Shown: piece by piece, positions 15,834 to 24,900 of the stretch
Layout: each line of letters opens with the position of its first letter
Position numbering within the stretch: position 1 is the first letter of the stretch
Assembly (NCBI GenBank): GCA_021201825.1
Contig: JAJQED010000008.1
Coordinates: forward strand, 62,001-126,000
From: Alistipes sp.
GTDB taxonomy: Bacteria > Bacteroidota > Bacteroidia > Bacteroidales > Rikenellaceae
Direction: 5' to 3'
Length of the DNA: 64,000 bases
Notes under the pieces: model-generated
What the model saw: only the letters and a program-made list of their open reading frames with translations
Databases searched by the model: none
Told to the model about the DNA's origin: nothing
Program-made: the position numbers and the translations under genes

Positions 15834-15909
15834 CTTGGGTCTTTTAGCCTGCCGCACCGCGCTTTGTTGCTCCTGCCGGAACGGCCCGGCCTTGTTTTTC
15901 GCTCTTGAT

Positions 15910-15941
15910 CTAAATTACTAAAAAACCGGACAACAAGCAAA
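15910..15941 (-). promoter_or_regulatory. Candidate promoter of the upstream HTH gene
   Basis: Reading the minus strand: TTTG (15941-15938), a 20-nt spacer, then TAATTTAG (15917-15910), one base off the TAnnTTTG consensus. The leader to the ATG at 15833 would be about 70 nt. Confidence 0.5.
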
Positions 15942-16035
15942 GGATTTACGCAACAGGCACCCCGGGGATTTTACGATTTGAACAACCGGAACCACCAGAA
16001 ATTACAGAAACTGTTCTTCAAGGCCCGGCACAAAC

Positions 16036-16071
16036 ATAAAACAAGGGGCGGGAATATAGAATCCCGCCCCC
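16036..16071 (-). terminator. Terminator of the C1B peptidase gene
   Basis: The 9-bp stem GGGGCGGGA / TCCCGCCCC (16045-16053 and 16062-16070) is followed on the minus strand by TTGTTTT. It lies 23 nt past the peptidase stop. Confidence 0.8.
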
Positions 16072-16092
16072 TATGCTTTTGGCCGTACTACG

Positions 16093-17298
16093 TCACAGCG
16101 GCAGTTTGGCCCTGATATCCTGCGGTATGGCGTCCTTATGGACGATGATGTTGATAGTTTTGTATTCCACAAACGGGCGCGAGGCATAAAAATAACCGCC
16201 ATATTTGCCGTCAGTACCCCACGAATTCTTAACCTTGTAGAAAATATCACCCCGCTGGTCGCGGGCTATGCCCGTGAAGAGCATCCCGTGATCGTCCGTT
16301 GTTTCGTAGTTATCGAACGCGGTCTGGCGGGCCTGCTGGGTAACTTTCATCTCTCCTACGGCGTCGAGCCTCTCGATTATTTTCTCATCCCTCTGCTGAG
16401 CGGGAAGACGCACCCACCGGGACATCTCCGTACCGGCCAGCGATGCTTCTTCCCCGGCCGGGACGATCGCCAAACCGTTGGAATAAAGGAACCCCGGTTC
16501 GCTTACGTCGGACCCCCAGCACACGGAATAACCGCTCTCGAGCGAATGGTCGATTACGGCCATAAATTCATCCAGGGGCAGGTTCCACGAACTTTCCCAC
16601 GCCCAGTTATCCGGGATCTCTATAACGAACTGCTTATAGAACGGGTGGTGCGTGAACGAAGTCACCGACACGTAATTGTCCAGGTCCAGGCCGAGCGACT
16701 CCGCGAATGTCTTCGGGGTGTACTGTTTACCGTTATAGGTAAAGGTTTCCGGTGCCGGGCCGAGATAAGCGTCGAGGATCGCTACGTACCCCCTCATCCA
16801 TGCTGTGCTAAGCGGCCTGCTCCTACCGTTTACTATGGCACTGACATAAGCCTCCAACACGGTATCCAGTTCGCCGTGGTCATGGCCCGCAGCTCCGTAA
16901 TTCAAGCCCGGGTAGGCCTCCTCGGGCACCATTCCGTACTTCTCATAAACGTTGAAAACGTCGAAGAAAGCCCCTCCGGCCGAGAATTCCATCTTGCCGT
17001 GCAACCGTACGTATTTTTCGGCTTTATCTATATAAGTATTGCGGACGATCCACATCTCCGACAGGTCGTATTCACCTTTGCCCAGCCTGAGCAGCTCGCA
17101 TTCAAGGAACGCGTTCCCCGCAAAACTCCAGCAAGTGCCGCTACGGTTCTGGTTGGGGACCGGGGTCGCCGCAACTTCGTTCACGATCGTGAACTCGTAC
17201 CGCTCGTCCAACGACTTGGGTTTTTCCGCCTGCGGCTCTGACGCCAGTGCGGCAAACGACAGACTGAGGGCCGCCGCCGCAAATAATAGCTTCTTCAT
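16093..17298 (-). CDS. Secreted C1B (bleomycin hydrolase-like) cysteine aminopeptidase
   Basis: A papain-fold peptidase of 401 residues from the ATG at 17298, beginning with a signal peptide (MKKLLFAAAALSLSFAALAS). Cys56 lies in NQNRSGTCWSF, the His in DDHGMLFTG and the Asn in VKNSWG, giving the full catalytic triad of peptidase family C1B. Bleomycin hydrolases are normally cytoplasmic; the signal peptide puts this one in the periplasm or outside, as in many Bacteroidetes homologues. A longer in-frame start at 17412 lies inside a 46-bp palindrome and lacks support. It is monocistronic, with a clear terminator. Confidence 0.92.
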   Translation of the reverse strand: MKKLLFAAAALSLSFAALASEPQAEKPKSLDERYEFTIVNEVAATPVPNQNRSGTCWSFAGNAFLECELLRLGKGEYDLSEMWIVRNTYIDKAEKYVRLHGKMEFSAGGAFFDVFNVYEKYGMVPEEAYPGLNYGAAGHDHGELDTVLEAYVSAIVNGRSRPLSTAWMRGYVAILDAYLGPAPETFTYNGKQYTPKTFAESLGLDLDNYVSVTSFTHHPFYKQFVIEIPDNWAWESSWNLPLDEFMAVIDHSLESGYSVCWGSDVSEPGFLYSNGLAIVPAGEEASLAGTEMSRWVRLPAQQRDEKIIERLDAVGEMKVTQQARQTAFDNYETTDDHGMLFTGIARDQRGDIFYKVKNSWGTDGKYGGYFYASRPFVEYKTINIIVHKDAIPQDIRAKLPL

Positions 17299-17373
17299 AA
17301 TATTGTTGTTGGTTAACGTTTGCTTAATAAACAAAGATAACGTTTTTACCATGCCATTGTCCCCGCCTGATAT

Positions 17374-17419
17374 AAAACAGTTGGGCAGGGCCGAAATTTC
17401 GGCCCTGCCCAACTGTTTT
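17374..17419 (-). terminator. Perfect 46-bp palindrome, terminator of the Dps-like gene
   Basis: Two exact 23-nt inverted arms (17374-17396 and 17397-17419) meet with no spacer. The core is GGGCAGGGCCGAAA / TTTCGGCCCTGCCC. T-runs flank it on both strands, so it can terminate either way. It lies 20 nt after the stop of the Dps-like gene and about 75 nt before the peptidase ATG. Confidence 0.88.
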
Positions 17420-17438
17420 TATTATCCCTAAGCGGTCG

Positions 17439-17840
17439 TTACCTCAAGCGGCGCAGCCGGTAAAGAAGCTGCTGGATGGCCTCCTGGTAATCGTCGAGGA
17501 TGGACGAAGAGAAGTCCTCGGTGAAGATCTCTTTCTGCTGGTCGATGTAGTCGTAAAAATCCTGGCAGTACTGTTCGATATTCTGCGGCACCGGGGTCTC
17601 GGGAATTACGATCTCGATATCGCCGTAGAGCGAATATGACGTTTCCACGACCCGGTCGATAATGTCCAGTACGGAATCTATTGCCTGATCCAGGGCTATA
17701 TGCTCAGCATAACTCCCCTGGCCGGTCACATGCCAGTGGTAAAGTTTGAGGCTGGAATTGAAAGAGAACAGGCGGCCGAAGAATTCGCCCATCTGGGTCT
17801 TCTGGTCGGTGGCCTGCTTAGTCTGTGTGTCGGTTGCCAT
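17439..17840 (-). CDS. Dps/ferritin-like protein (DUF5856-like)
   Basis: A 133-residue helical protein. The segment FNSSLKLYHWHVTGQGSYAEHIALD resembles the first helix of Dps proteins, with His and Asp/Glu residues in ferroxidase-like positions. Later helices are rich in Asp/Glu (DYIDQQKEIF, ILDDYQEAI). It is shorter than typical Dps (about 160) and fits the Bacteroidales family usually annotated DUF5856. Iron storage or DNA protection is inferred only. A candidate promoter lies at 17894-17923 and a palindromic terminator at 17374-17419, so it is monocistronic. Confidence 0.75.
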   Translation of the reverse strand: MATDTQTKQATDQKTQMGEFFGRLFSFNSSLKLYHWHVTGQGSYAEHIALDQAIDSVLDIIDRVVETSYSLYGDIEIVIPETPVPQNIEQYCQDFYDYIDQQKEIFTEDFSSSILDDYQEAIQQLLYRLRRLR

Positions 17841-17893
17841 AACGGTTGTTTTTTAGTTTGTTCGTTCTCGACCCCGCGAACCTGAGCCACGGG

Positions 17894-17923
17894 CAACCGT
17901 AACCGTACTAAAAGTATGCCAAA
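17894..17923 (-). promoter_or_regulatory. Candidate promoter of the Dps-like gene
   Basis: On the minus strand, TTTG (17923-17920), an 18-nt spacer, and TACGGTTG (17901-17894), which differs from TAnnTTTG by one base. The leader would be about 45 nt. Confidence 0.4.
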
Positions 17924-17945
17924 CGACCGCTCCCGTTTGCTGCCC

Positions 17946-19280
17946 CTACATCAGCTTGCCGTGGCGCAGCAGCACGGCGAACGCCTTCTGCTCGGCATCG
18001 GTGCAGATCGCTTCCAGGTCGTCCGAAGTGAGCCGCCCCTGCTCGACCAGGATACGTCCACCGACCATGACCATCTCCACGTCCGAACTCTTGCCGCAGT
18101 AGGCAAGGTTAGCCACCATATCGTGGCGCGGGTAATAATGCGGCTTGCGCACATCGAGCATTATAACATCCGCTTCCATGCCTTCCCGGAGCATCCCGAC
18201 CCTGTCTTGAAGCCCGAGGGCCCTGGCCCCGTTGACGGTCGCCATCTGAAGCACCTCGTAAGCCGGAAGCACCACCGGGTCGAGCGTCGACACTTTCTGC
18301 AGGAAAGAGGCCGTCCGCAGTTCCTCGAACATATCCAGGTCGTTGTTCGAGCAGGGCCCGTCAGTACCTATCCCTACATTCACCCCGTGTTCCACCAGAC
18401 TCGAAACGGGCGATATGCCGCTCGATATTTTCATGTTACTCTGTGGGTTATGGGCCACGGACACCTCCCGCTCCACCAACAGGTTTATATCGTCCTCCAG
18501 CAAGTATACGCAATGCACGGCCAACGTCCCGGGCCTCAGCATCCCCAGCTTATCCAGATACCGGAGCGGGGTCATACCAAAGTTTTTCCACACGTTCTCC
18601 TGCTCGTCCATCGTCTCGGACACATGGATATTGAGGGCCAGGCCGTGTTTTTCGGCCAGGTCCCGGGCTTTCAGCAGGTTCTGTTCACAACAGCTGTATA
18701 CGGCATGCGGAGCGATCATTAGCGTTATCCGGTCGCATTGACCCTTTCCGTACATGTCGTACACCTCCTGGAAATCTGCCTCGAAATCGGCGAACCGGTT
18801 ATCGGTGAATGTAGGTGACAGCACCGCCCGGATACCCATCTGCTCCACGGCCGCACCGACCTCGGCCTCGTGCCAGTACATATCCGTAAAAGTTGTCGTC
18901 CCGCCCAACAGCATCTCGGCGATCCCGAGCTTAGCCCCGGCCCTGATATCCTCCCGGGTGAATTTGGCCTCGTACGGCCAAACATGGTCGTAAAGCCACT
19001 TCATAAGCGGCATATCGTCCGCCAACCCGCGCATCAGCGCCATCGGTACATGGTTATGCGTATTGATCAGGCCCGGCATCAGGAGTTTTCCCGTCCCGTC
19101 GATAACCCTGTCGGCCTTTCCGTACTGGGCCTCGAAGCGCGCGAGGGCCTCCTCCCGCTGCTCCTCCATGGCCACCATTGCTATCTTTCCGTCGGCCACG
19201 GCCAGCGAACCGATAAAGAATTTCTCTACCTGCGTCTCGTCCATCGGGACGATCATCGCGTTATCGATCAGGATTTTCAT
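17946..19280 (-). CDS. mtaD: 5-methylthioadenosine/S-adenosylhomocysteine deaminase-like amidohydrolase
   Basis: A 444-residue metal-dependent amidohydrolase of the TrzN/MtaD group, which deaminates MTA or SAH to the inosine form. The metal ligands are visible: GLINTHNHVPMALMRG near residue 62, NIHVSET, VHCVYL and VGIGTDGPCSNNDLDMF. MPLMKWLYDHVWPYE is typical of the MtaD type. It follows the DUF1573 gene by 53 nt on the same strand and is probably the last gene of the exbB-exbD-tonB-DUF1573 run. A chlorohydrolase or another deaminase specificity cannot be excluded. Confidence 0.88.
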   Translation of the reverse strand: MKILIDNAMIVPMDETQVEKFFIGSLAVADGKIAMVAMEEQREEALARFEAQYGKADRVIDGTGKLLMPGLINTHNHVPMALMRGLADDMPLMKWLYDHVWPYEAKFTREDIRAGAKLGIAEMLLGGTTTFTDMYWHEAEVGAAVEQMGIRAVLSPTFTDNRFADFEADFQEVYDMYGKGQCDRITLMIAPHAVYSCCEQNLLKARDLAEKHGLALNIHVSETMDEQENVWKNFGMTPLRYLDKLGMLRPGTLAVHCVYLLEDDINLLVEREVSVAHNPQSNMKISSGISPVSSLVEHGVNVGIGTDGPCSNNDLDMFEELRTASFLQKVSTLDPVVLPAYEVLQMATVNGARALGLQDRVGMLREGMEADVIMLDVRKPHYYPRHDMVANLAYCGKSSDVEMVMVGGRILVEQGRLTSDDLEAICTDAEQKAFAVLLRHGKLM

Positions 19281-19333
19281 GGGCTTGTATTTATATCGGT
19301 TCCTGTACTTTGTAAACTGTTTTAATGTGTCGA

Positions 19334-19723
19334 CTACCGGGAAGCCTCAACGACCTCCCCTTTGATAACGATTATATCGACCCCCTCGGGAGCATTCGAG
19401 AACACCTGTATGGCCTTGTAAAATACCCCCTGCTGTTTTTTCGGATCGTAGGTCACCGTGACCGTCCCCTCCCCGCCGGGCGGCACCGGCTTCCTGGTAT
19501 ACGATGTTCCGACGCATTTGCACGAAGTGATTATACGGGTCACTACCAACGGGCTTGTACCCGTATTGCGGAAAACGAAATCGTACGACACCTTTTTCCC
19601 GTCCTCCCTAACCATGCCGAAATCATACTCGGTGGTTTCGAAAGAGATCGCGGGCGTAAGTTCCTGCGCCCGTAGCGCCGTTAATGCGATAATACCTAAA
19701 AGGGAAAGTACGAATTTTCTCAT
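19334..19723 (-). CDS. DUF1573 secreted protein
   Basis: A 129-residue protein with a signal peptide (to about residue 19, LRAQE) and a single Ig-like DUF1573 domain. ISFETTEYDFGMVREDGKKVSYDFVFRNTG-type strands are followed by VVTRIITSCKCVGTSYTRKPVPPG, then VTVTYDPKKQQGVFYKAIQVFSN. The CKC motif is typical of the family, whose function is unknown. It lies 34 nt after tonB and 53 nt before mtaD on the same strand. Confidence 0.9.
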   Translation of the reverse strand: MRKFVLSLLGIIALTALRAQELTPAISFETTEYDFGMVREDGKKVSYDFVFRNTGTSPLVVTRIITSCKCVGTSYTRKPVPPGGEGTVTVTYDPKKQQGVFYKAIQVFSNAPEGVDIIVIKGEVVEASR

Positions 19724-19757
19724 GCCGCTATGATTGAACGGTAGACTTGCCGGACGG

Positions 19758-20558
19758 CTATTTCAGCCGGAAATTATAGGTTATGGTCCCGGTCTGCAGG
19801 CCGTCGCCCTCAATTTTATTGAACCTCGACTGCCGTGCCGCTCTGAGGGCCGCAGCCACCAGTTCCGCATCGTTTGTCTGGGACCCGGCACCACGGTAAG
19901 CGGCGTTGACCACCTCACCCGCCGCATTAACAGTTATTTCCACGATCACCCTCCCCTGTTTATTGGACCCGTAAGCCGGAGCCGGCAGGGATCCTATCAC
20001 GCTGCGCCCGGCCAGGTCGAACCCTGTACCGCTGCCGCCTCCGCCCGTACCGTCATGGTCCCCCTGCGGACTGCCGTCCGGCGAACCCTGGTTACCCGGC
20101 CCGGTAGGCGAGGTTCCCTCCGACTGGCTCGTACTGTTCTCCGTCCGCCCGGGGAAAAGCGCCTGCTGGTTCACCGTACGCGGCTGCTCCTGCGGCGGCC
20201 GCTCGCTGTCCGTCCGCTGGTTCTGCGGCTGCTGGCTGTTGTTATTGCTCCGATCCGGCTGCACTACCTCCGGAGCCTCCTCGAAATCCTGTGTCGCAAT
20301 ATCATCCTCCGCAAAATCGGGAGCCGAAAACTCCGGAACATCCGGATTCGTAATATCATTCACCGCCGGATCCACCAACCCGCTCCCCGTCTCACTGTCG
20401 CCGAAATCGATCAATATCCCACCCCCCGTATCCGGCTCCGCAAAACTGAAATTCCAAAAAACCATCAACAACACCCAAAACAGAACATAACACGCCCCGG
20501 CTACCCCACCGATAACCCTCCCACGCCTGTCATCACTATCCGTCCTGTAATAAAACAT
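19758..20558 (-). CDS. tonB: TonB-family energy transducer
   Basis: A 266-residue inner-membrane protein linking the ExbB/ExbD motor to TonB-dependent receptors. It has one N-terminal membrane helix (about 16-38, VLFWVLLMVFWNFSF) and a long polar linker rich in Pro, Asn, Gln, Ser and Gly (about 45-180). The C-terminal domain (about 185-266) has GRVIVEITVNAAGEVVNAAY and AALRAARQSRFN. The linker is Asp/Asn-rich rather than the Pro-Lys type. It is 236 nt downstream of exbD; the gap holds a large composite palindrome that could separate its expression from exbBD. Confidence 0.88.
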   Translation of the reverse strand: MFYYRTDSDDRRGRVIGGVAGACYVLFWVLLMVFWNFSFAEPDTGGGILIDFGDSETGSGLVDPAVNDITNPDVPEFSAPDFAEDDIATQDFEEAPEVVQPDRSNNNSQQPQNQRTDSERPPQEQPRTVNQQALFPGRTENSTSQSEGTSPTGPGNQGSPDGSPQGDHDGTGGGGSGTGFDLAGRSVIGSLPAPAYGSNKQGRVIVEITVNAAGEVVNAAYRGAGSQTNDAELVAAALRAARQSRFNKIEGDGLQTGTITYNFRLK

Positions 20559-20586
20559 AATAGGCTCGTTATATATTTATTTCTTC

Positions 20587-20763
20587 GTTCTTTCTTCTAA
20601 GAAAGAACCAAACAATTTTTTGGAAACTGCGTTTCCCTATTTTATCCCTTAGTTATAAAGGGCAACCGGCCGCAGGCCCTTAGTTGCCCTTTATAACTAA
20701 GGGAATAGGGTGAGATACGAAGTATCTCCAAGAGTTTTCTGGTTCTCTTTTGCAAAAGAGAAC
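20587..20763. repeat. 177-bp composite palindrome made of mirrored hairpins
   Basis: The element is an imperfect palindrome. Its core is an exact 20-bp inverted repeat (20646-20665 and 20684-20703, CCCTTAGTTATAAAGGGCAA) around an 18-nt loop. Each outer arm also carries its own small hairpins in mirrored order. Outermost are GTTCTTTCTT/AAGAAAGAAC (20587-20608) and GTTCTCTTTT/AAAAGAGAAC (20742-20763). Next inward are GGAAAC/GTTTCC (20622-20636) and GAGATAC/GTATCTC (about 20712-20728). Within the core, CCCTT can pair with AAGGG in each arm. The two arms align along their full length but differ in sequence in ways that preserve local pairing. It is AT-rich against the 58% GC background and non-coding, and lies between exbD and tonB. 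Confidence 0.85.
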
Positions 20764-20794
20764 AAAAAATATCTATTTGACCGGCTGTTATGCA

Positions 20795-21187
20795 TTATTG
20801 TGGTCTTGTTGCGAGGATGAGCCGGTAGTGGTTATCTTTGGCTATGTTCATGACTTTGACGACTTCATTTATGGGTACCGTTTCGTCGCAGTGGAGGGAT
20901 ACGGTGGGTTCTTCGAGGGAGCCGAGGCGGGCCCTGAGGGCGTCTTCGAGGCCGGAGAACGGCACCGGTTCGGTTTCGACGTAATAGTGCAGGTCCGAGG
21001 TTATGGAGACCGTAGTATAGGGTTTCTCCGTGATCTGGTTGGAACTGCGCGGGAGTGTCAGTTTTATGGCGTTGGGATTTATCAGTGTGGTGGATATAAG
21101 CAGGAAGACCAGCAGCAGGAACACGATGTCGGACATCGACGAGGTGCTGAACGAGGGGTCTACTTTCGATCCTCTTTTGATTGCCAT
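20795..21187 (-). CDS. exbD: ExbD/TolR biopolymer transport protein
   Basis: A 130-residue inner-membrane protein with one N-terminal helix (about 18-40). SMSDIVFLLLVFLLIST contains the conserved membrane Asp used in proton-driven motion. The periplasmic C-terminal domain ends in VVKVMNIAKDNHYRLILATRP. It works with ExbB (6 nt upstream) to energise TonB. The stop is 31 nt from the composite palindrome that separates it from tonB. Confidence 0.93.
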   Translation of the reverse strand: MAIKRGSKVDPSFSTSSMSDIVFLLLVFLLISTTLINPNAIKLTLPRSSNQITEKPYTTVSITSDLHYYVETEPVPFSGLEDALRARLGSLEEPTVSLHCDETVPINEVVKVMNIAKDNHYRLILATRPQ

Positions 21188-21193
21188 GGTCGG

Positions 21194-21883
21194 TTATTTT
21201 TCTACCGGTTGGTTAAGTATATCCATGAAAGCTATCGAGTTGGCTTCCATTTGGAAGACCAGTTTCTCGATACGTGCAACGAGGTAGTTGTAGCCGAAAT
21301 ATGCCGGGATACCGACGATAAGGCCACCCACGGTGGTTATCATGGCGGTGTACATCCCGCCCGAGAGCATTCCGATATCGACCGTTCCGCCGGCCGTGGA
21401 CATCTCCATGAACGCCTTAACCAGCCCTATCACCGTTCCAAGGAAGCCGATCATCGGGGCGCCCCCGGCTATGGTGGCCAGTATTGGCAGGCCGTTTTCC
21501 AGGCGCGACACTTCAAGGTTGGCCGCGTTCTCGATCGAGCTTTGCACGTCGGCCATGGGGCGGCCGATACGCTCGATGCCCTTTATTATCATGCGGGCTA
21601 TGGGCGTATTGGTGGATTTGCACAGGTCGATGGCGGCGGCTATCTTGCCGTCGTAGATATAGTCACGGATACGGTTCATAAAGTTCATGTCCCAGCCCGA
21701 GGCTTTACGGATGGCGATGAACCGTTCGGTGAAGATAAATATGGAGATCCCGGCCAGCACCAGCAGTATCCACATTATCCATCCCCCGGCCATGAATAGT
21801 TGGCCGAAGCTCATGCTCTTGGCGGCAGCCTCCGTAACGGGCAAATTGATGTCGGCAAGTTCTGCCTGCAGGAAAAATCGCAT
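21194..21883 (-). CDS. exbB: ExbB/MotA/TolQ proton channel family protein
   Basis: A 229-residue inner-membrane protein with three predicted membrane segments (about 28-52, 125-150 and 165-190). The conserved segment NGLPILATIAGGAPMIGFLGTVIGLVKAF and the following TAMITTVGGLIVGIPAYFGYN are diagnostic of the channel family. It forms the proton channel with ExbD, encoded 6 nt downstream. The short leader, 77 nt from the tamB stop, has no obvious terminator, so part of its transcription might come from tamB. Confidence 0.93.
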   Translation of the reverse strand: MRFFLQAELADINLPVTEAAAKSMSFGQLFMAGGWIMWILLVLAGISIFIFTERFIAIRKASGWDMNFMNRIRDYIYDGKIAAAIDLCKSTNTPIARMIIKGIERIGRPMADVQSSIENAANLEVSRLENGLPILATIAGGAPMIGFLGTVIGLVKAFMEMSTAGGTVDIGMLSGGMYTAMITTVGGLIVGIPAYFGYNYLVARIEKLVFQMEANSIAFMDILNQPVEK

Positions 21884-21960
21884 ATCAACAGTTTTTATCG
21901 TTTTATTTTCGGCTCTTACTTACAGGATACCGCCGTATAAAATGCGGTCCGAACGCAAAT

Positions 21961-24900
21961 TTAATCGTTTTTATCGGAAGATTCCGCCTCGGCCCGTTTT
22001 TTCCTGCGTTTCTCCTTGCGCGAAAAACGGTCCTTGAAGTTACGGACTATGTCACCTATGGTGTTGAAATCTTCGCGGTAATAGAGGCCCATTCCGCTCT
22101 CCTGAAGGCCGTAGTCCTCGAAGCGGTCTATGGTGCGTGTAAAGCCCCTAAGGCGGAGGTTCCCGGATTTGTCCACGAGCCAGGTCAGGTAGAAGTCCCC
22201 CGTAATGTTGCTGGCGTTTTCCGGGGCGGCGAAACCGGTCTGGTTGTGAGCGTTGTAGTTGCCCTCGAATTCCAGCAGTACGCGTTTACTGAACAGGTCG
22301 GCCGACAGCCCGAGGCCGAACTCGTCCGAGGTGAGATCGGACTGCTGGTTGAACCGGAAGCCTATGTGGATATTGTCGTTCGAAATCAGGCTGCTGAGCT
22401 GGTTGGACAAAAAGTCGATGGCCAGCGCACTGCCTCCGGCGCTTCCTATATTGCCGTTCTCGGAACTGTAGAAAGAATTGAGGGCCAGCAGGGCAAGGAA
22501 CTGGGTCGAAATGCTCTCCTGGGTAGACAGTTCATTGGCGATCAGCGACCGTATCTCGGGGTCGGCATTGGGGACCTCGATATCGAACGTGATGTCGGGT
22601 TCCTCGAGGTTGCCGCTCAGCATTATGCGGCATTCGACCGGCACCGTGGAGAACGAGCGCTCCGAGCCGTAATAGTTATAGAGCAGTGGGGCCAGCGACG
22701 CCCGGAGGTTGTATACGGCCGACACGTCAAGGTCGGCATCCAGCGGGTCGTTGAACCAGGTGATCCGGCTGTCCGGCTCTATACTGAAGCTCTTGTTTAT
22801 GATCCCCTGCAGGGAGAACTGGTAGCTCCCATCCGTGATCTCGTATACGCCGTTCATGCGCAGTTCGTCCGCCGAGGGGTTGAACCGCAGGGTAATGTTC
22901 CCGTTGCCGCGGGCTTTCATTTCGTCACCCGAACGGGGGTCGATAATAAGGGTAAACAGCAGGTTGGGCCGTGCCGTAAGGTTTATATTCAGTTCCTGTA
23001 GGCCGCCTCCCTCCCCGGCCTCTCGGCGCCGGCGGCGCCGGATGATGCTCATCTTACGTTGCTGGTATTCGTTGAGCTGTGGCCGGTCCGGCGACTCCGG
23101 CTGGCGGAAAGTGATTATGTCGGACAATCCCATCGAGTAACCGCCAAGGGGCATGAAGAATTCGGAATTATCGCCCGTTGTAGCCGTAATGTCGATATTG
23201 ACCCCCCGCCTGTCTCCCCGCACCTCTACCGTACCCGAGGCGAAAGCACGGCCGTAAAACAGGTCGTTGTAATCCCTCTCGAGGTCCATGGCAAGGAAAT
23301 CCTGAGGCCGTATCAGCAGGTTGTAATGGACGTTCTGCGTGCTGTTCAGATCCACGTTCATTTCAAACATGGCTATATTTCCCAGCGGGTCGTAAACGGG
23401 GAGCGAATCGGCCTTGATAACGTTATCCTCTACGCGTATGACCGCATCGCGCAGTTCGTATGGCACATTGAGGTAGTCCACCGTTGTACGCATATAGGGC
23501 AGCAATGCCTGCCCGTTCACGGCCAGCTGCCGGCGCTCTCCGCTCACCAGGGCTTCGACATTCACGCGGCCCTCCGTATCCCGCAGTATCCCCTGGAAGA
23601 ACGGTTCCACAAGCGAAATATCTATATTGTCCATCCGCACCTGCCCGAAGTATTGCCTGGTCGCGGGGCGGTAATATCCCAGCACGACCGTATCGCCCCT
23701 CTCGAGGGACGAAAGGGCGAACCTCGCCCGCTCGTTGGGAAAGTCCCACGTACTCTCGAACAGCCCGTCCGGGAGCATCTTGCCGTTCAGGGTAACGCTG
23801 TCGAACTCCACCCGGGCATGCAGTACCGCATCGCCCTTTCCGGCCACTAGGTCTGCATGGCCGTTGGTCCGACCTCCCACGTCATAGCCGAGCCGCGCGG
23901 TCAGGTTTGTAAGGGGTTCCAGGTCGAAATTGCGCATATTCAGGTGCAGGGTATCCTCCCTGCTTCGCGATATCGCTCCGTCTACCGTCAGGTCCTGTCC
24001 TGAACCCAGTATGGTGAAATTACGGATATCAATCCTCGTGCTGTCGATCGTGATACCCCGCGAATAGATGTTCCACACCCTTTCCCCTATATTGATGCTC
24101 GAGGGAGTAAAGCCCAGGTTAACCCGGGTCATCCCCGTCTGTGGTTCCCGGTCGAACCGTGTGGCCACCCCGACCAGGGCGGTCATATTGCGTACCGAAT
24201 CCATGAACCGGGCCGAAGCGTTGATCCGGTTGTCCTTCAGTCCCCCGATCACCGAGAAGTTGGGCATGAACAGCCCACCGGCATACATGTCGTCCGCACG
24301 CACGAAGACCGACAGCGAGTCTCCCTCGTTGCGTGAGTTTATCTCGAGGTTGGAAACAAAGTTGTTACGGTACTCCACATACTCGGACGAAGCCGTAAGC
24401 GACACCTGCCCGACATTGGGATTAAACATGAACGACATCCGCGTCCCTTTGGCCAGTATAAGCCCCGGCACAAAGATGCCGACCGCCTTGTTGGCCTCCT
24501 TTATATTGACGCTCAGCAGGGAATAATTACCGGCATCGGCCAGCTGTCCGCCCTGGGCCTGTTCCCGCTCGCCGTCACGGATAAGGGTCGGCAGGTATGA
24601 GCGCAGGGTGCTCCGCAGCTGTGGCACAAGTTCTTCGTAACTGGTGCGGCTGCGGTATTCCGCGTCGGCGAAGTAGGAGTCGAACGACAGGTATTTGGAA
24701 TATTCGCTGTTCACCCCGCGCAGGTCCAGCCGTCCGGTCCACACCGAGTCCGTGTCGTTGATATACGTGAGGTCCGTCACTGTAACCGTACCGTTCAGGT
24801 TGTCCGGGTTGGCCCCGCTGCCGATCGCCCGGGCGTCGAACCTTAGCACGGATACCGTGTCTTTCTTCGCGACGTTCAGTGCGGCCAGATCGGCGTTGCG

